A stretch of DNA of 64,000 nt from JAOPZW01 sp963835295 (GTDB taxonomy: Bacteria; Actinomycetota; Thermoleophilia; Solirubrobacterales; Solirubrobacteraceae): contig CAWIEX010000014.1 of NCBI GenBank assembly GCA_963835295.1, forward strand, positions 682,001 through 746,000. Direction: 5' to 3'. The notes beneath the pieces are model-generated. The model saw only the letters and a program-made list of their open reading frames with translations, was not told the DNA's origin and searched no databases. The position numbers were made by a program, and so were the translations under genes. Shown here in pieces: positions 24,609 through 33,731 of this stretch. Within the stretch, counting starts at the first letter, position 1, and each line of letters opens with the position of its first letter.

Positions 24609-26030
24609 TCAGAGGCCGAGCTTCTGGCGCACGATGCGCGTGACCTCGCCGCCATCGGCGCGCCCGCGCGTCTCGCGCATGACGTGGCCGACGATGACCC
24701 CGATCGGCTTCATGTCGCCGGCGCGCAGGCGCTCGGCGATATCGGGGTTGGCGTCGAGGGCGGCCTGGACGGCGGGGTCGAGCGTGTCGGCGCCGCCGAT
24801 GGCGCCGAGCCCCTCGGCCTCGACGATCGCGGCCGGGTCCCCACCCTCGGCCACCAGCCGGTCGAGGACCTGCTTGGCCCCGCCCTGCGTGACCTTCTTC
24901 TCGCTCACGAGCCCGACGAGCGTGGCCAGCGCGCCGGGCTGCACCTTGGACTCGGCCGGGTCCTCCACGTCGATGCGCGCCACGAGCTCGTTGACCCAGT
25001 TGGCCAGCGGCTGGGCCTCCACGCCATTGCTCGACAAGGCGGCCTCGAAGTAGTCGCCGAGCTCGGCGCGCCACGCGAGCAGGCGGGCCGAGTCCGTCGT
25101 GAGCCCGAGGTCGCGCTCGAAGCGCTCGGCGCGCGCCGCCGGCAGCTCGGGCAGGGCCGCGCGGGCGCGCTCGAGCATGGCCTCGCTGATCGCGATGGGC
25201 ACGAGGTCGGGCTCGGGGAAGTAGCGGTAGTCGTGCGCCTCCTCCTTGGAGCGCAGGGACGTGATCGCCTCGGTGCGGGGATCGAAGTGCAGGGTCTCCT
25301 GCTCGACCTGGCCGCCCCCGCGGACGATGGCCTCCTGACGCGCGATCTCGGCCCGGATCCCCTTCTCGATGAAGCGGAACGAGTTCATGTTCTTCAGCTC
25401 GGTCTTGGTCCCGAGCTCGCGCGTGCCGACCGGGCGGATGGAGACGTTGGCGTCGCAGCGCAGCGACCCCTCCTCCATGTTCACGTCGCTGACGCCGAGC
25501 CCGCGCAGCGTCGTGCGCAGCAGCCGCAGCCACTCGCCGGCCTGCTCGGCCGAGCGCACGTCGGGCTCGGAGACGATCTCCACCAGCGGGGTGCCGCCGC
25601 GATTGAAGTCGACGATCGAGGTCTCGGCGCCGTGGATGCGCCCGCTCGTGCCCGTGTGCACCAGCTTGGCCGCATCCTCCTCGAGGTGCACGCGATGGAT
25701 GCGCACGTCCCCCAGTCGCCCGCCCCGGCACAGGGGCTCGTCGTACTGGGAGATCTGGTAGTTCTTGGCGTTGTCGGGATAGAAGTAGTTCTTGCGGTGG
25801 AAGATCGACCGGGGGGCCAGCTCGCAGTCCAGCGCGAGCCCGATGAGCAGGCCGTAGTGGATCGCCTCGGCGTTGGCCACCGGCAGCGCGCCCGGCAGGC
25901 CCAGGCAGACCTCGCAGGTGTGCGTGTTGGGCGGCGCGCCGAAGGACAGCTCGCAGCCGCAGAACATCTTCGTCCGCGTGCTGAGCTGGACGTGGATCTC
26001 CAGGCCGATGACGGGCTCGTAGTCAGTCAT
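24609..26030 (-). CDS. gatB: Asp-tRNA(Asn)/Glu-tRNA(Gln) amidotransferase subunit B
   Basis: Binds and activates the misacylated tRNA in the GatCAB complex. The 473-residue protein starts DYEPVIGLEIHVQLSTRTKM. It has the zinc-like cysteines in CGCELSFGAPPNTHTCEVCL, GLPGALPVANAEAIHYGLLI and the conserved SRYDEP-like ISQYDEPLCRGG. The C-terminal YqeY-like tail (GGVSEKKVTQGGAKQVLDRL-like SEKKVTQGGAKQVLDRLV) binds tRNA. Its start overlaps gatA by 4 bp in the gatC-gatA-gatB operon. Confidence 0.97.
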   Translation of the reverse strand: MTDYEPVIGLEIHVQLSTRTKMFCGCELSFGAPPNTHTCEVCLGLPGALPVANAEAIHYGLLIGLALDCELAPRSIFHRKNYFYPDNAKNYQISQYDEPLCRGGRLGDVRIHRVHLEEDAAKLVHTGTSGRIHGAETSIVDFNRGGTPLVEIVSEPDVRSAEQAGEWLRLLRTTLRGLGVSDVNMEEGSLRCDANVSIRPVGTRELGTKTELKNMNSFRFIEKGIRAEIARQEAIVRGGGQVEQETLHFDPRTEAITSLRSKEEAHDYRYFPEPDLVPIAISEAMLERARAALPELPAARAERFERDLGLTTDSARLLAWRAELGDYFEAALSSNGVEAQPLANWVNELVARIDVEDPAESKVQPGALATLVGLVSEKKVTQGGAKQVLDRLVAEGGDPAAIVEAEGLGAIGGADTLDPAVQAALDANPDIAERLRAGDMKPIGVIVGHVMRETRGRADGGEVTRIVRQKLGL

Positions 26031-27514
26031 GCGCTTGCCGCGGCCCGGGCCGGCGAGTTGTCGAAGCCGATCGCCTGCTCGAGCGCGTGGGCGGCGTCGA
26101 GGAGCCGATTCTCGCTGAAGGCCGGGCTCGAGAGCTGAAAGCCGACGGGCAGCCCTTCGCTGAGCCCGCAGGGGATCGAGATCGCGGGGATCCCGGCCAG
26201 CGGCATGGGCACGGTGAAGTAGTCGTTGAGGTACATGGCCAGCGGGTCGCCGGTCTTGGCCCCGAGCTCGAAGGCGACGCCCGGGCTCGTCGGGGTGACG
26301 ACGAAGTCGACGCGCTGGAAGGCCGCCTTGAAGTCCTCGGCGATCAGCGTGCGCACGCGCTGCGCGCGCCCGTAGTAGGCGTCGTAGTAGCCGCTCGACA
26401 GCGCGTAGGTCCCGATGAGCACACGCCGCTTGACCTCGGCGCCGAAGCCGTCGTGGCGGGTCTTCGTGTACATCGTCAGCAGGTCGTCGGCCTCGCGGCG
26501 CAGCCCGTAGCGCACGCCGTCGTAGCGCGCGAGGTTCGACGACGCCTCAGCCGGCGCGAGCACGTAGTAGGCGCTGAGGCCGTAGTCGGCGTGTGGGAGC
26601 GAGACGCGCTCGACGCTCGCCCCCAGCTCGCGGGCGGTGGTCAGGGTGGCCTCGAAGCGCTCCATGACCCCGGGCTCGACGCCCTCGCCGGTGAGGTCGT
26701 CGGGCACGCCGAGGCGGATGCCGTCGAGGCGCTGGGCCGTCGGGAGCGCGATCTCCTCGGGGAAGGCGACCGAGGTCGCGTCACGGTCGTCGTGGCCGAC
26801 CATGTGGCGCAGGAGCAGGGCGGCGTCGGTGACGTCGCGGGTCAGCGGGCCGGCCTGGTCGAGGCTCGACGCGAAGGCGATCATGCCGAAGCGGCTCACC
26901 GCGCCGTAGGTGGGCTTGAGGCCCACGATGCCGCACAGGGCGGCGGGCTGGCGGATCGAGCCGCCGGTGTCGGTGCCCAGCGCCCACGGCGCGCTGCCGG
27001 CGGCCACGGCGGCGGCGCTGCCGCCCGACGAGCCGCCCGGCACGCGGGTGCGGTCCCACGGGTTCAGCGCCGGCCCGTAGGCGGAGTTCTCGTTCGACGA
27101 GCCCATCGCGAACTCGTCCTGATTGGTCTTGCCCAGCAGCGGGGCGCCCGCCTGAGCCAGCCGGCGCACCACGGTGGCCGTGTAGGGAGGGCGATAGCCC
27201 TCGAGGATGCGCGAGCCCGCCTGCGACGGCACGCCCTCGGTGCAGAAGAGGTCCTTGACCGCCAGCGGGACGCCCGACAGCGGACCGCCGTCGACGCCCT
27301 CCCACCCGCCCTCGTCGGCCACCCACAGGAAGGCGTTGAGGTCGTCGGCCGCGGCACGCTCGCGGTAGGCCTCGAAGAGCTCGCGGCGATCGAGCTCGCC
27401 GCTCTGCACGGCGGCGGCCGCCTGCGCGGCGGTGAGGGCGATGACGTCCGCACCAGCGCGCCGCAACTCGCCCGGCGTCCCGCGGTCTCCGTGGGAGTCT
27501 CCCCTCGCAGTCAT
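26027..27514 (-). CDS. gatA: Asp-tRNA(Asn)/Glu-tRNA(Gln) amidotransferase subunit A
   Basis: Glutaminase of GatCAB and an amidase-signature enzyme. The Ser-cisSer-Lys triad is visible as PLAVKDLFCTEGVPSQAGS (Lys), RVPGGSSGGSAAAVAAG (cis Ser) and GTDTGGSIRQPAALCGIVGL (nucleophile Ser). The 495-residue length is normal. The start overlaps gatC by 4 bp (ATGA). The N-terminal 25 residues before VIALTAAQAAAAVQSGELDR look like extension, so a start at a later codon is possible. Confidence 0.96.
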   Translation of the reverse strand: MTARGDSHGDRGTPGELRRAGADVIALTAAQAAAAVQSGELDRRELFEAYRERAAADDLNAFLWVADEGGWEGVDGGPLSGVPLAVKDLFCTEGVPSQAGSRILEGYRPPYTATVVRRLAQAGAPLLGKTNQDEFAMGSSNENSAYGPALNPWDRTRVPGGSSGGSAAAVAAGSAPWALGTDTGGSIRQPAALCGIVGLKPTYGAVSRFGMIAFASSLDQAGPLTRDVTDAALLLRHMVGHDDRDATSVAFPEEIALPTAQRLDGIRLGVPDDLTGEGVEPGVMERFEATLTTARELGASVERVSLPHADYGLSAYYVLAPAEASSNLARYDGVRYGLRREADDLLTMYTKTRHDGFGAEVKRRVLIGTYALSSGYYDAYYGRAQRVRTLIAEDFKAAFQRVDFVVTPTSPGVAFELGAKTGDPLAMYLNDYFTVPMPLAGIPAISIPCGLSEGLPVGFQLSSPAFSENRLLDAAHALEQAIGFDNSPARAAASA

Positions 27515-27795
27515 GCCGTCGGGCTGGGCACGCGGAAGCCGCCGTCGGCCACGTCGGGGGCCTGCTCGAGGACGACCTCGCGCGGCAGGCAGGGCCGCGG
27601 CTCGTCGGGGCGCAGCGCGTTGGGCACGTCGACGACGTGCGTCGTGGGCGAGACGCCGTCGAGATCGAGCTCGCCGATCTTCTCGATGTGCTCGAGGATG
27701 TTGGACAGCTCGCCGGAGATCTTGGTGACCTCCTCGTCGCTGAGCTCCAGGCGCGCCAGGCGCGCGACGTGCAGGACCTGCTCACGATCGATCAT
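27511..27795 (-). CDS. gatC: Asp-tRNA(Asn)/Glu-tRNA(Gln) amidotransferase subunit C
   Basis: Small subunit that stabilises GatA in the complex. The 94-residue protein starts IDREQVLHVARLARLELSDE, contains FGELSNILEHIEKIGELDLD-like SGELSNILEHIEKIGELDLD, and GVSPTTHVVDVPNALRPDEP, the usual GatC pattern. It is 4 bp from gatA and overlaps the upstream hypothetical's stop by 14 bp. Confidence 0.95.
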   Translation of the reverse strand: MIDREQVLHVARLARLELSDEEVTKISGELSNILEHIEKIGELDLDGVSPTTHVVDVPNALRPDEPRPCLPREVVLEQAPDVADGGFRVPSPTA

Positions 27796-28321
27796 GGGTC
27801 TCGGTCAGTCTAGGCGGCGGCGCCGGGCGCGGCTCGGGCGGGGTGTAGGCGCTCTCGGGAGCGTCGGTGCGCTCGTCCTTGGTCGCCCACCAGCCGCCGA
27901 CGGCGAGGATCAGCGCGGCGAGGAGCCCGAGCCAGGCGCCGTAGCGCACGACGACGAAGTCGTTGGGGCCGGGCTGGAAGACGAGCGCGCGCAGCGCGAG
28001 CACGACGAAGGCGAGGGTCCCGGCGGTCGCCGTCAGCACGGAGGCGGCGACGGTCTGGGCGACCGGGCCGTTGATGGCGTTGACGATCGCCAGCCACGCG
28101 GCGCAGCCCACCGCCGCCAGGGCAATGACGATGATCAGCCACCCCAGCGCGTCCCAGCCGCTCCCCCAGCTCCCCGTCGAGTACGTGCGCACGAGGTTGC
28201 GGATCCCGCCCTGACCCTGCGGCTCGGGGATCTCGACCTCGAACCACGGCAGAAAGAGCGTCACCAGCAGCGACGCCGCGCCCGCCAGCGCGGTCCACTC
28301 CCCCGCCCGCAGCCTGCTCAC
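27782..28321 (-). CDS. Hypothetical four-helix membrane protein
   Basis: A 179-residue protein with hydrophobic segments near WTALAGAASLLVTLFLPWFE, ALGWLIIVIALAAVGCAAWL, VAASVLTATAGTLAFVVLAL and YGAWLGLLAALILAVGGWWA, and a Pro-rich C-terminal tail. The first extracellular-looking loop holds EIPEPQGQGGIRNLVRTYST. No named family is recognised; similar proteins are common in Thermoleophilia. The GTG start overlaps the folD stop by 4 bp and its stop overlaps the gatC start, so it is embedded in the folD-gat operon. Confidence 0.75.
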   Translation of the reverse strand: MSRLRAGEWTALAGAASLLVTLFLPWFEVEIPEPQGQGGIRNLVRTYSTGSWGSGWDALGWLIIVIALAAVGCAAWLAIVNAINGPVAQTVAASVLTATAGTLAFVVLALRALVFQPGPNDFVVVRYGAWLGLLAALILAVGGWWATKDERTDAPESAYTPPEPRPAPPPRLTETHDRS

Positions 28322-29169
28322 GCCACCGCCATCCGCGCCGCCTGCAGCGTGTTGCGCAGCAGACAGGCGATCGTCATCGGGCCGACGCCCCCGGGGACCG
28401 GCGTGATGGCGCCGGCGACCTGAATCGCCTCGTCGAAGTCGACGTCGCCGTGGAGGCCGTCGTCGGAGCGGTTGATGCCGACGTCGATGACCGTGGCGCC
28501 CGGCTTGATCCAGTCGCCCTTGACCATCCGGTCGCGGCCGACCGCGGCGATGAGGACGTCGGCGCGCCGGCAGACGGCGGGCAGGTCGCGCGTGCGCGAG
28601 TGGCAGATCGTGACCGTCGCGTTGGCGCCCAGCAGGAGCTGGGCCATCGGCTTGCCGAAGAGGTTCGAGCGCCCCACGATCACCGCCTCGGCGCCCTCCA
28701 GCTGCACGCCGGCATCCTCGAGCAGGAGCATGACGCCCGTCGGCGTGCACGGCCGCAGCCCCTCGCGCCCCAGCGCGAGCAGCCCGGCGCTCACCGGCGT
28801 GAGCCCGTCGACGTCCTTGCCGGCCTCGATGAGCCCGGTCAGCTCGCCGCCGTCGAGGTGGTCGGGGACCGGCAGCTGGCAGAGGATCCCGCTCACGTCC
28901 GGATCGGCGTTGAGCTGCTGGATGAGGTCGACGACCTGCTCGCGCGTGGCGTCGGCCCCGAGACGGTGGTCGAACCCGCGCATGCCGACCTCGGCCGTGG
29001 CCTTCTGCTTGTTGGCCACGTAGATGGCCGAGCCCGGGTCGTCGCCCACGAGCAGAGTGGCCAGCCCGGGCGGGCGCCCGTGCTCGGCCGTGAACTCGGC
29101 CACGCCCTCGCCGACTTCGGCGCGCACCCGCGCCGCCACGGCCTTGCCATCGATCACCGTTGCAGCCAT
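28318..29169 (-). CDS. folD: Bifunctional methylenetetrahydrofolate dehydrogenase/methenyltetrahydrofolate cyclohydrolase
   Basis: Interconverts methylene- and formyl-tetrahydrofolate for one-carbon metabolism. The 283-residue protein has the active-site lysine region SAIYVANKQKATAEVG, VSGILCQLPVPDHLDG, KDVDGLTPVSAGLLALGREG, the nucleotide-binding AVIVGRSNLFGKPMAQLLLG and VAGAITPVPGGVGPMTIACL. Start ATG 29169 gives a typical MAATVIDGKAVAARV. It lies 14 bp after the HIT-like gene on the same strand. Confidence 0.97.
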   Translation of the reverse strand: MAATVIDGKAVAARVRAEVGEGVAEFTAEHGRPPGLATLLVGDDPGSAIYVANKQKATAEVGMRGFDHRLGADATREQVVDLIQQLNADPDVSGILCQLPVPDHLDGGELTGLIEAGKDVDGLTPVSAGLLALGREGLRPCTPTGVMLLLEDAGVQLEGAEAVIVGRSNLFGKPMAQLLLGANATVTICHSRTRDLPAVCRRADVLIAAVGRDRMVKGDWIKPGATVIDVGINRSDDGLHGDVDFDEAIQVAGAITPVPGGVGPMTIACLLRNTLQAARMAVA

Positions 29170-29183
29170 CGCGGCGCCGGAGG

Positions 29184-29756
29184 CTATCGCTGGCTGGAGC
29201 GGAGGTGCCCGACCACGCGCGCGAGATTGTCGCGCCAGACGTCTTCGGGCGTGGGCGGCAGCACGTCGTCCCAGATGGCGGCGAAGCTGCTCATGAGCTG
29301 GGTCAGGCCCGCCGGGCGCCCCATGAACCACCAGTGCAGGTGCTCGGCGCCCTCGCCCCAGCGACACACGTGCACGCGCCCGATCCCGTCGAGCGAGCGC
29401 ACCGCGCGCTCGACGCGGCCGAGCATCACGCCGCACTCGCGCGCGAGGTCGTCGGGCAGGTCGCCGCGAGCGGCGTAGTGCGCGCGGGGCTCGAGGATCA
29501 CCACGACGGGCAGCCCGCTGGGCTCGAACGCGCTCAGCCGCCAGCGCTCGTCGGTCCACAGGAACTCGTCGTCCGGAAGGGTGCACGCGCGGCAGTCGAC
29601 GCCCCCTTCGCCCTCCAGCGCCGGCTCGTCCTCGGGGGGCTTCAATGCCCGCGGGCGCATGTCGCCGTCGAAGGGGAACGACGGCCACTCCTCCACGGGC
29701 GGCATCCGCAGGGCACCGGCCGACCGGCGGTGGATCTCGCTGGCGCTCTCGGGCAT
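29184..29756 (-). CDS. HIT-like domain protein
   Basis: A 190-residue protein with a histidine-triad-like core. VVVILEPRAHYAARGDLPDD precedes the motif GEGAEHLHWWFMGRPAGLTQ, where EHLHWWF takes the place of HxHxHxx; only two of the usual histidines are present. Thus it may bind nucleotides without being a normal diadenosine hydrolase. The C-terminus is PPTPEDVWRDNLARVVGHL. It leads the HIT-folD-gat minus-strand cluster, and is divergent from a second HIT gene only 43 bp away. Confidence 0.7.
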   Translation of the reverse strand: MPESASEIHRRSAGALRMPPVEEWPSFPFDGDMRPRALKPPEDEPALEGEGGVDCRACTLPDDEFLWTDERWRLSAFEPSGLPVVVILEPRAHYAARGDLPDDLARECGVMLGRVERAVRSLDGIGRVHVCRWGEGAEHLHWWFMGRPAGLTQLMSSFAAIWDDVLPPTPEDVWRDNLARVVGHLRSSQR

Positions 29757-29799
29757 GGGGCCGATCCTACGTGGCGCTGCGCTCGGATACGCTCGGCGC

Positions 29800-30261
29800 G
29801 TGGAGTGGCCCGCGGCCTTCTACGACCGGCGCGCCGGCGAGGGATGCCCGCTGTGCGACGAGGGGCGCCCCGAGGCCACGGCGCACGCCGTGCGCTTCTT
29901 CGCCGGCACGGTCTGCGACGCCTACCTGGTCCGCGCAGACATCCAGCGCGGGCTCTCGATCGTCGTCTGGCGCGGGCGCCACGTCGTCGAGCCGACCGAG
30001 CTGTCCGACGCCGAGGCGGCCGCCTACGGCGGCGAGGTCCTGCGCGTCGGGCGCGCGCTGGAGACCGTCCTGCAACCGGTCAAGCTCAACTACGACCTGC
30101 TGGGCAACTCGGTGCCGCACCTGCACACGCACATCGTGCCCCGCTACGCCGACGACCCGCGCCCCGGCTGGCCCTTCCCGTTCCCCGATCCCGACCCGCC
30201 GGCGATGCCCGAGGAGCAACTGATGCGCGACGTCGACGCCCTGCGCCGCGCCTGCGCGTAG
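29800..30261 (+). CDS. HIT-family hydrolase
   Basis: A 153-residue histidine-triad protein. It has CPLCDEGRPEA near the start (a common zinc-like pair), the substrate strand GLSIVVWRGRHVVEPTELSD, and the catalytic triad NSVPHLHTHIVPRYADDPRP. Members act on nucleotidyl-phosphate bonds such as AMP-lysine or dinucleoside polyphosphates. The GTG at 29800 gives the usual short N-terminus VEWPAAFYDRRAGEG. It is convergent with uvrD. Confidence 0.87.
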   Translation: MEWPAAFYDRRAGEGCPLCDEGRPEATAHAVRFFAGTVCDAYLVRADIQRGLSIVVWRGRHVVEPTELSDAEAAAYGGEVLRVGRALETVLQPVKLNYDLLGNSVPHLHTHIVPRYADDPRPGWPFPFPDPDPPAMPEEQLMRDVDALRRACA

Positions 30262-30278
30262 GCAACGCCTTGGGCATC

Positions 30279-30299
30279 GCGCCGAGCGGTCCGCGGCGC
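30279..30299. terminator. Hairpin between convergent HIT and uvrD genes
   Basis: GCGCCG at 30279-30284 pairs with CGGCGC at 30294-30299 around nine bases, in the 40-bp gap between two stop codons. Placement fits a bidirectional terminator. There is no T run. Confidence 0.35.
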
Positions 30300-30301
30300 G
30301 C

Positions 30302-33300
30302 TCAGCGCTTCTGGATCGGCGCGTACTCGGCCATGAGCTTGCGCTCGCTGCCGTCGGACGCAAAGCGCACGACGACGATGCCGCCCGGCTCGAGGCCGAC
30401 CACGACGCCGTCGCCGAAGGCCGCATGGATGACGTCGTCGCCCATCCGGTACTCGGCGCTCGGCGTGTCGGACTGCGCGCTGGACCACGACATCGCCCGC
30501 GGGCGGACGTTCTGCGAGGCCGCCACGGCGCCGATCGCCTGCAGCGTGCCCTCGCGGTCGGTGAGGTCGGGCGGGATCTCGCTCAGGAAGCGGCTGGGCA
30601 GCCCGTAGTTCTGCGCGCCGAACACCGCGCGCCGGCGGGCGAAGGTCAGGTAGAGGTCGCGCATGGCGCGCGTGATCCCGACGTAGCAGAGGCGGCGCTC
30701 CTCCTCGAGCGTGCCCTCGTCGAGCGAGCGCGAGTGCGGGAAGACGCCCTCCTCGCAGCCGATCATGAAGACGATCGGGTACTCGAGGCCCTTGGCGTTG
30801 TGCAGCGTCATGAGGGTGACGAGGCCCTCGTCGTCGCGACGGGTGTCGGCGTCGGCCACCAGCGAGATCTGCTGCAGGAAGAGGTCGAGGGTGTCATCCT
30901 CGGCGCCCGCGTCGAACTCGCGCGCGACCTCGACCAGCTCCTCGAGGTTCTCGATGCGCCCCTGGGCCTCGATCGTGCGCTCGGCCTGGAGCGCGTCGAG
31001 ATAGCCGGTCTCGTGCAGGATCGCGTCGAGCAGGTCGCCGATCGGGACCTGCTGCTCGGCGCGCTCGCGCAGGAAGGCCATGGTGGCCATGAAGCGCTCG
31101 AAGGCCCGGACCGCCGCCGTGCCCAGCCCGGGCACCTCGCCCGGCGCGGCCGCGGCGTCCCACACCGGGATGCCCATCGTCTCGGCGTGGTTGAGCACGC
31201 GCGAGAGCGACGTCTGCCCGATCCCCCGCCGGGGTGAGTTGGCCACGCGCGTGAACGACACGACGTCCTGCGGGTTGGCGAGCACCGTCAGGTAGGAGAT
31301 CGCGTCCTTGATCTCGGCCCGCTCGTAGAACTTCGTCCCGCCGATGACCTGGTAGCCGATCTCCCGGCGCACGAGCGTGTCCTCGAGCACCCGCGACTGC
31401 GCGTTGGTCCGGTAGAAGACGGCGATCTCCGCGCGCGAGACCCCCTCGTCGACGAGCCGCTCGATCTCCCCCACCACGAACCGCGCCTCGGCGTGCTCGT
31501 CCTCGAGCTCGCGCACCTTGACCGGGTCGCCCTCGCCGAGGTCGGTCCACAGCGACTTGCCCATCCGCCCGCGGTTGTGCGTGATGACCGCGTTGGCGAC
31601 GCTGAGGATGGTCTGCGTCGAGCGGTAGTTCTGCTCGAGCCGCACGACCTCGGCGTCGGGGTAGTCGTCGCGAAAATTGAGGATGTTCGTAACGTCCGCG
31701 CCGCGAAAGCTGTAGATCGAGTTGTGCGTCACGAGCCCGGACGCAACGAGGTTGTGCGTGCCCTCGACGTTGAGGTCGTAGACGGGGCGGTCGAGCTCGA
31801 CGCGCTCGACCGACTCGACGATGTCGTAGCCCCCGTCCTGCGTGAACATCGCCATGCCAGGGCGGACCGCCGCCGCGGTCATGAACGGCAGCGAGTTCTT
31901 CATGCCGGGTGCCGCAGCTCCGAGCCGCGCCGCGTAGCGCACCGTCACGTCAGCATGCGCCCGGACACGATCGGCGAAGCGCGCGGCCGCCTCGAAGTCC
32001 TTGAAGCACGTCTCGACCCTCCAGCTCCCACCACGGGCATCGCGGACCGCGATCCCGCCGGCTTCGAGCGCGGCACGGACCTGCGGGTCGCGTCCGCCCA
32101 TCGAGACGCGGTGCATCGGCGTCTGGCCACGACGGTCCCCGCACAGGGTGATGGTGAGGTTCCGCCGCCGGCCCTCGTGGGTCGCCGGTGAGTGGTGTGG
32201 ACATTCCACGTCCAGGCCGGTGTCGTGGACAAGCCGCAGCCCGGCCTCGTGCGAATCGACGCCGGCGAAGACACGGTCGATCAGCGCCTGGCTGCCGACG
32301 AGGCCGTTCCCTCCACGGGCCACGAAGGGGAGCGTCGGCAGCCCGTAGCGGATCGACAGCAGGTGCTCGGCGGCCCGTGCTTCGGCCTCATTCGCATGGA
32401 CCGACACGACCCAGGCCGCGTCGGCGTGCTCGTGGTTGCAGCGCTGCTGGATCCCGATGACGGGCTTCACCTGTCCGTCCGTGTACGTCCGCGTGACCCC
32501 CACGCGACACCCGCGACTCGCCCGCCGCATGAGGTAGGTCATGTGCAGCTGCGGAGTGAGGCCCAGACGGAAGCCGGCGAAGTGCGTGTGCTCGGGCGTC
32601 GAGACGATCTCGCGCCCGTCGCGCGTGCGGATGCGGATGCCGTCGGTGCGGCCGGACGAGAACGCGTCGGTGACGCGCGCGGCGCGCATGTCGCCGCTGC
32701 CGTAGCACGACAGGACCATGTCCCCGACCCGCACGTCCTCGATCGGCTTCGTGGTGCCGTCCGCCATCGTGATCGGCGTCCCCTCGACGAGGCACTGATC
32801 GTCATCCCCGACCACCGCGAGATTGCGGTGCTCGCCGGCCAGCAGCTGCAGCAGGCGGTATTGGGCGTGGTTGGTGTCCTGGTACTCGTCGACGAGCACG
32901 TGGCGGAAGGCGGCGGCGTAGCGGGCGCGGACCTCGGGGAAGAGCTCGAGGACGTTGACGGTCCGGACCAGGAGGTCGTCGAAGTCCATCGCGTTCATGC
33001 GGTGCAGGTCGCGCTCGTAGAGCTCGTAGACGTCGGCGACGGTCTGCTCGAAGAAGGAGCCGACCTGCTGGCGGTAGGCCTCGGCGTCGCGCAGCTTGTT
33101 CTTGGCGTCGGAGATCTGGTGCTGCATCGCCCCCGGCGTGAAGCGCTTGGGGTCGACGCCGAGCTCGTCGATGCAGCGCTTGATCAGCCGGCGCGAGTCG
33201 GCGGCGTCGTAGATCGTGTACTGGCGCGTGTAGCCCAGGCGCGGCGCCTCGGCGCGCAGCAGGCGCGCGCAGGCGGCGTGGAAGGTCATGACCCACATGC

Positions 33301-33571
33301 CCCGGGTCGAGTGGCCCAGCAGCAGCTCGACGCGCTCGCGCATCTCCTGCGCGGCCTTGTTGGTGAAGGTGATGGCCAACAGCTCGCCGGCGCGCGCGCG
33401 GCCGGTGTGCACCAGCCAGGCGATGCGATGGGTGAGCACGCGCGTCTTGCCCGAGCCGGCGCCGGCGAGGATGAGCAGCGGGCCTTCGCCGTGGGTCACG
33501 GCAGCGCGCTGGGGCTCGTTCAACCCCTCCAGCAGGGCGGCGATACGGTCATCGGCGGCGGCTTCCGGCAC
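30302..33571 (-). CDS. pcrA: UvrD/PcrA-type DNA helicase interrupted by an in-frame intein
   Basis: A superfamily 1A helicase for DNA repair or replication. Of 1089 residues, 731 are helicase. Walker A AGAGSGKT is near 36-43, ITFTNKAAQEM follows, and DEYQDT is at 228-233. The motif III sequence VVGDDDQSIYSFRGADVTN is cut between Q259 and S618 by the intein. Later are VRLEQNYRSTQ, LMTLHNAKGLEYPIVFMIGC and RRLCYVGITRAMRDLYLTFA. The C-terminus has the PcrA-like GDDVIHAAFGDGVVV. After splicing, motif III is restored. The symbol is by family resemblance; uvrD could equally be used. Confidence 0.95.
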   Translation of the reverse strand: MPEAAADDRIAALLEGLNEPQRAAVTHGEGPLLILAGAGSGKTRVLTHRIAWLVHTGRARAGELLAITFTNKAAQEMRERVELLLGHSTRGMWVMTFHAACARLLRAEAPRLGYTRQYTIYDAADSRRLIKRCIDELGVDPKRFTPGAMQHQISDAKNKLRDAEAYRQQVGSFFEQTVADVYELYERDLHRMNAMDFDDLLVRTVNVLELFPEVRARYAAAFRHVLVDEYQDTNHAQYRLLQLLAGEHRNLAVVGDDDQCLVEGTPITMADGTTKPIEDVRVGDMVLSCYGSGDMRAARVTDAFSSGRTDGIRIRTRDGREIVSTPEHTHFAGFRLGLTPQLHMTYLMRRASRGCRVGVTRTYTDGQVKPVIGIQQRCNHEHADAAWVVSVHANEAEARAAEHLLSIRYGLPTLPFVARGGNGLVGSQALIDRVFAGVDSHEAGLRLVHDTGLDVECPHHSPATHEGRRRNLTITLCGDRRGQTPMHRVSMGGRDPQVRAALEAGGIAVRDARGGSWRVETCFKDFEAAARFADRVRAHADVTVRYAARLGAAAPGMKNSLPFMTAAAVRPGMAMFTQDGGYDIVESVERVELDRPVYDLNVEGTHNLVASGLVTHNSIYSFRGADVTNILNFRDDYPDAEVVRLEQNYRSTQTILSVANAVITHNRGRMGKSLWTDLGEGDPVKVRELEDEHAEARFVVGEIERLVDEGVSRAEIAVFYRTNAQSRVLEDTLVRREIGYQVIGGTKFYERAEIKDAISYLTVLANPQDVVSFTRVANSPRRGIGQTSLSRVLNHAETMGIPVWDAAAAPGEVPGLGTAAVRAFERFMATMAFLRERAEQQVPIGDLLDAILHETGYLDALQAERTIEAQGRIENLEELVEVAREFDAGAEDDTLDLFLQQISLVADADTRRDDEGLVTLMTLHNAKGLEYPIVFMIGCEEGVFPHSRSLDEGTLEEERRLCYVGITRAMRDLYLTFARRRAVFGAQNYGLPSRFLSEIPPDLTDREGTLQAIGAVAASQNVRPRAMSWSSAQSDTPSAEYRMGDDVIHAAFGDGVVVGLEPGGIVVVRFASDGSERKLMAEYAPIQKR
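31721..32794 (-). mobile_element. Intein, 358 residues, in helicase motif III
   Basis: Protein-splicing element inserted between GDDDQ and SIYSFRGA. It starts with Cys (CLVEGTPITMADGTTKPIED, block A) and ends HN (VASGLVTHN, block G), followed by Ser as the +1 nucleophile. Block B-like REIVSTPEHTHF contains the TxxH motif, and the block F-like DRPVYDLNVEGTHNLVASG lies at the end. Residues about 95-310 form a linker with no clear LAGLIDADG dodecapeptide, so the endonuclease looks absent, degenerate or of another type. All splicing residues needed for the standard reaction are seen. It is in frame, so it probably splices. Confidence 0.93.
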
Positions 33572-33731
33572 GACACCTGAGCATACGACCGCGCGCGGCG
33601 GGCCCCGTTGAGCGCACGGCAGCCGGCCGGCGCAACCCGTCTGTCGTCGCTGAACTACCGCAAAGAGCGGTCATTGCACCGCCGGCCGATCCCGCGCTGG
33701 GCCAAGGCATGCCGGGGCAGCCTTTGCCTCC

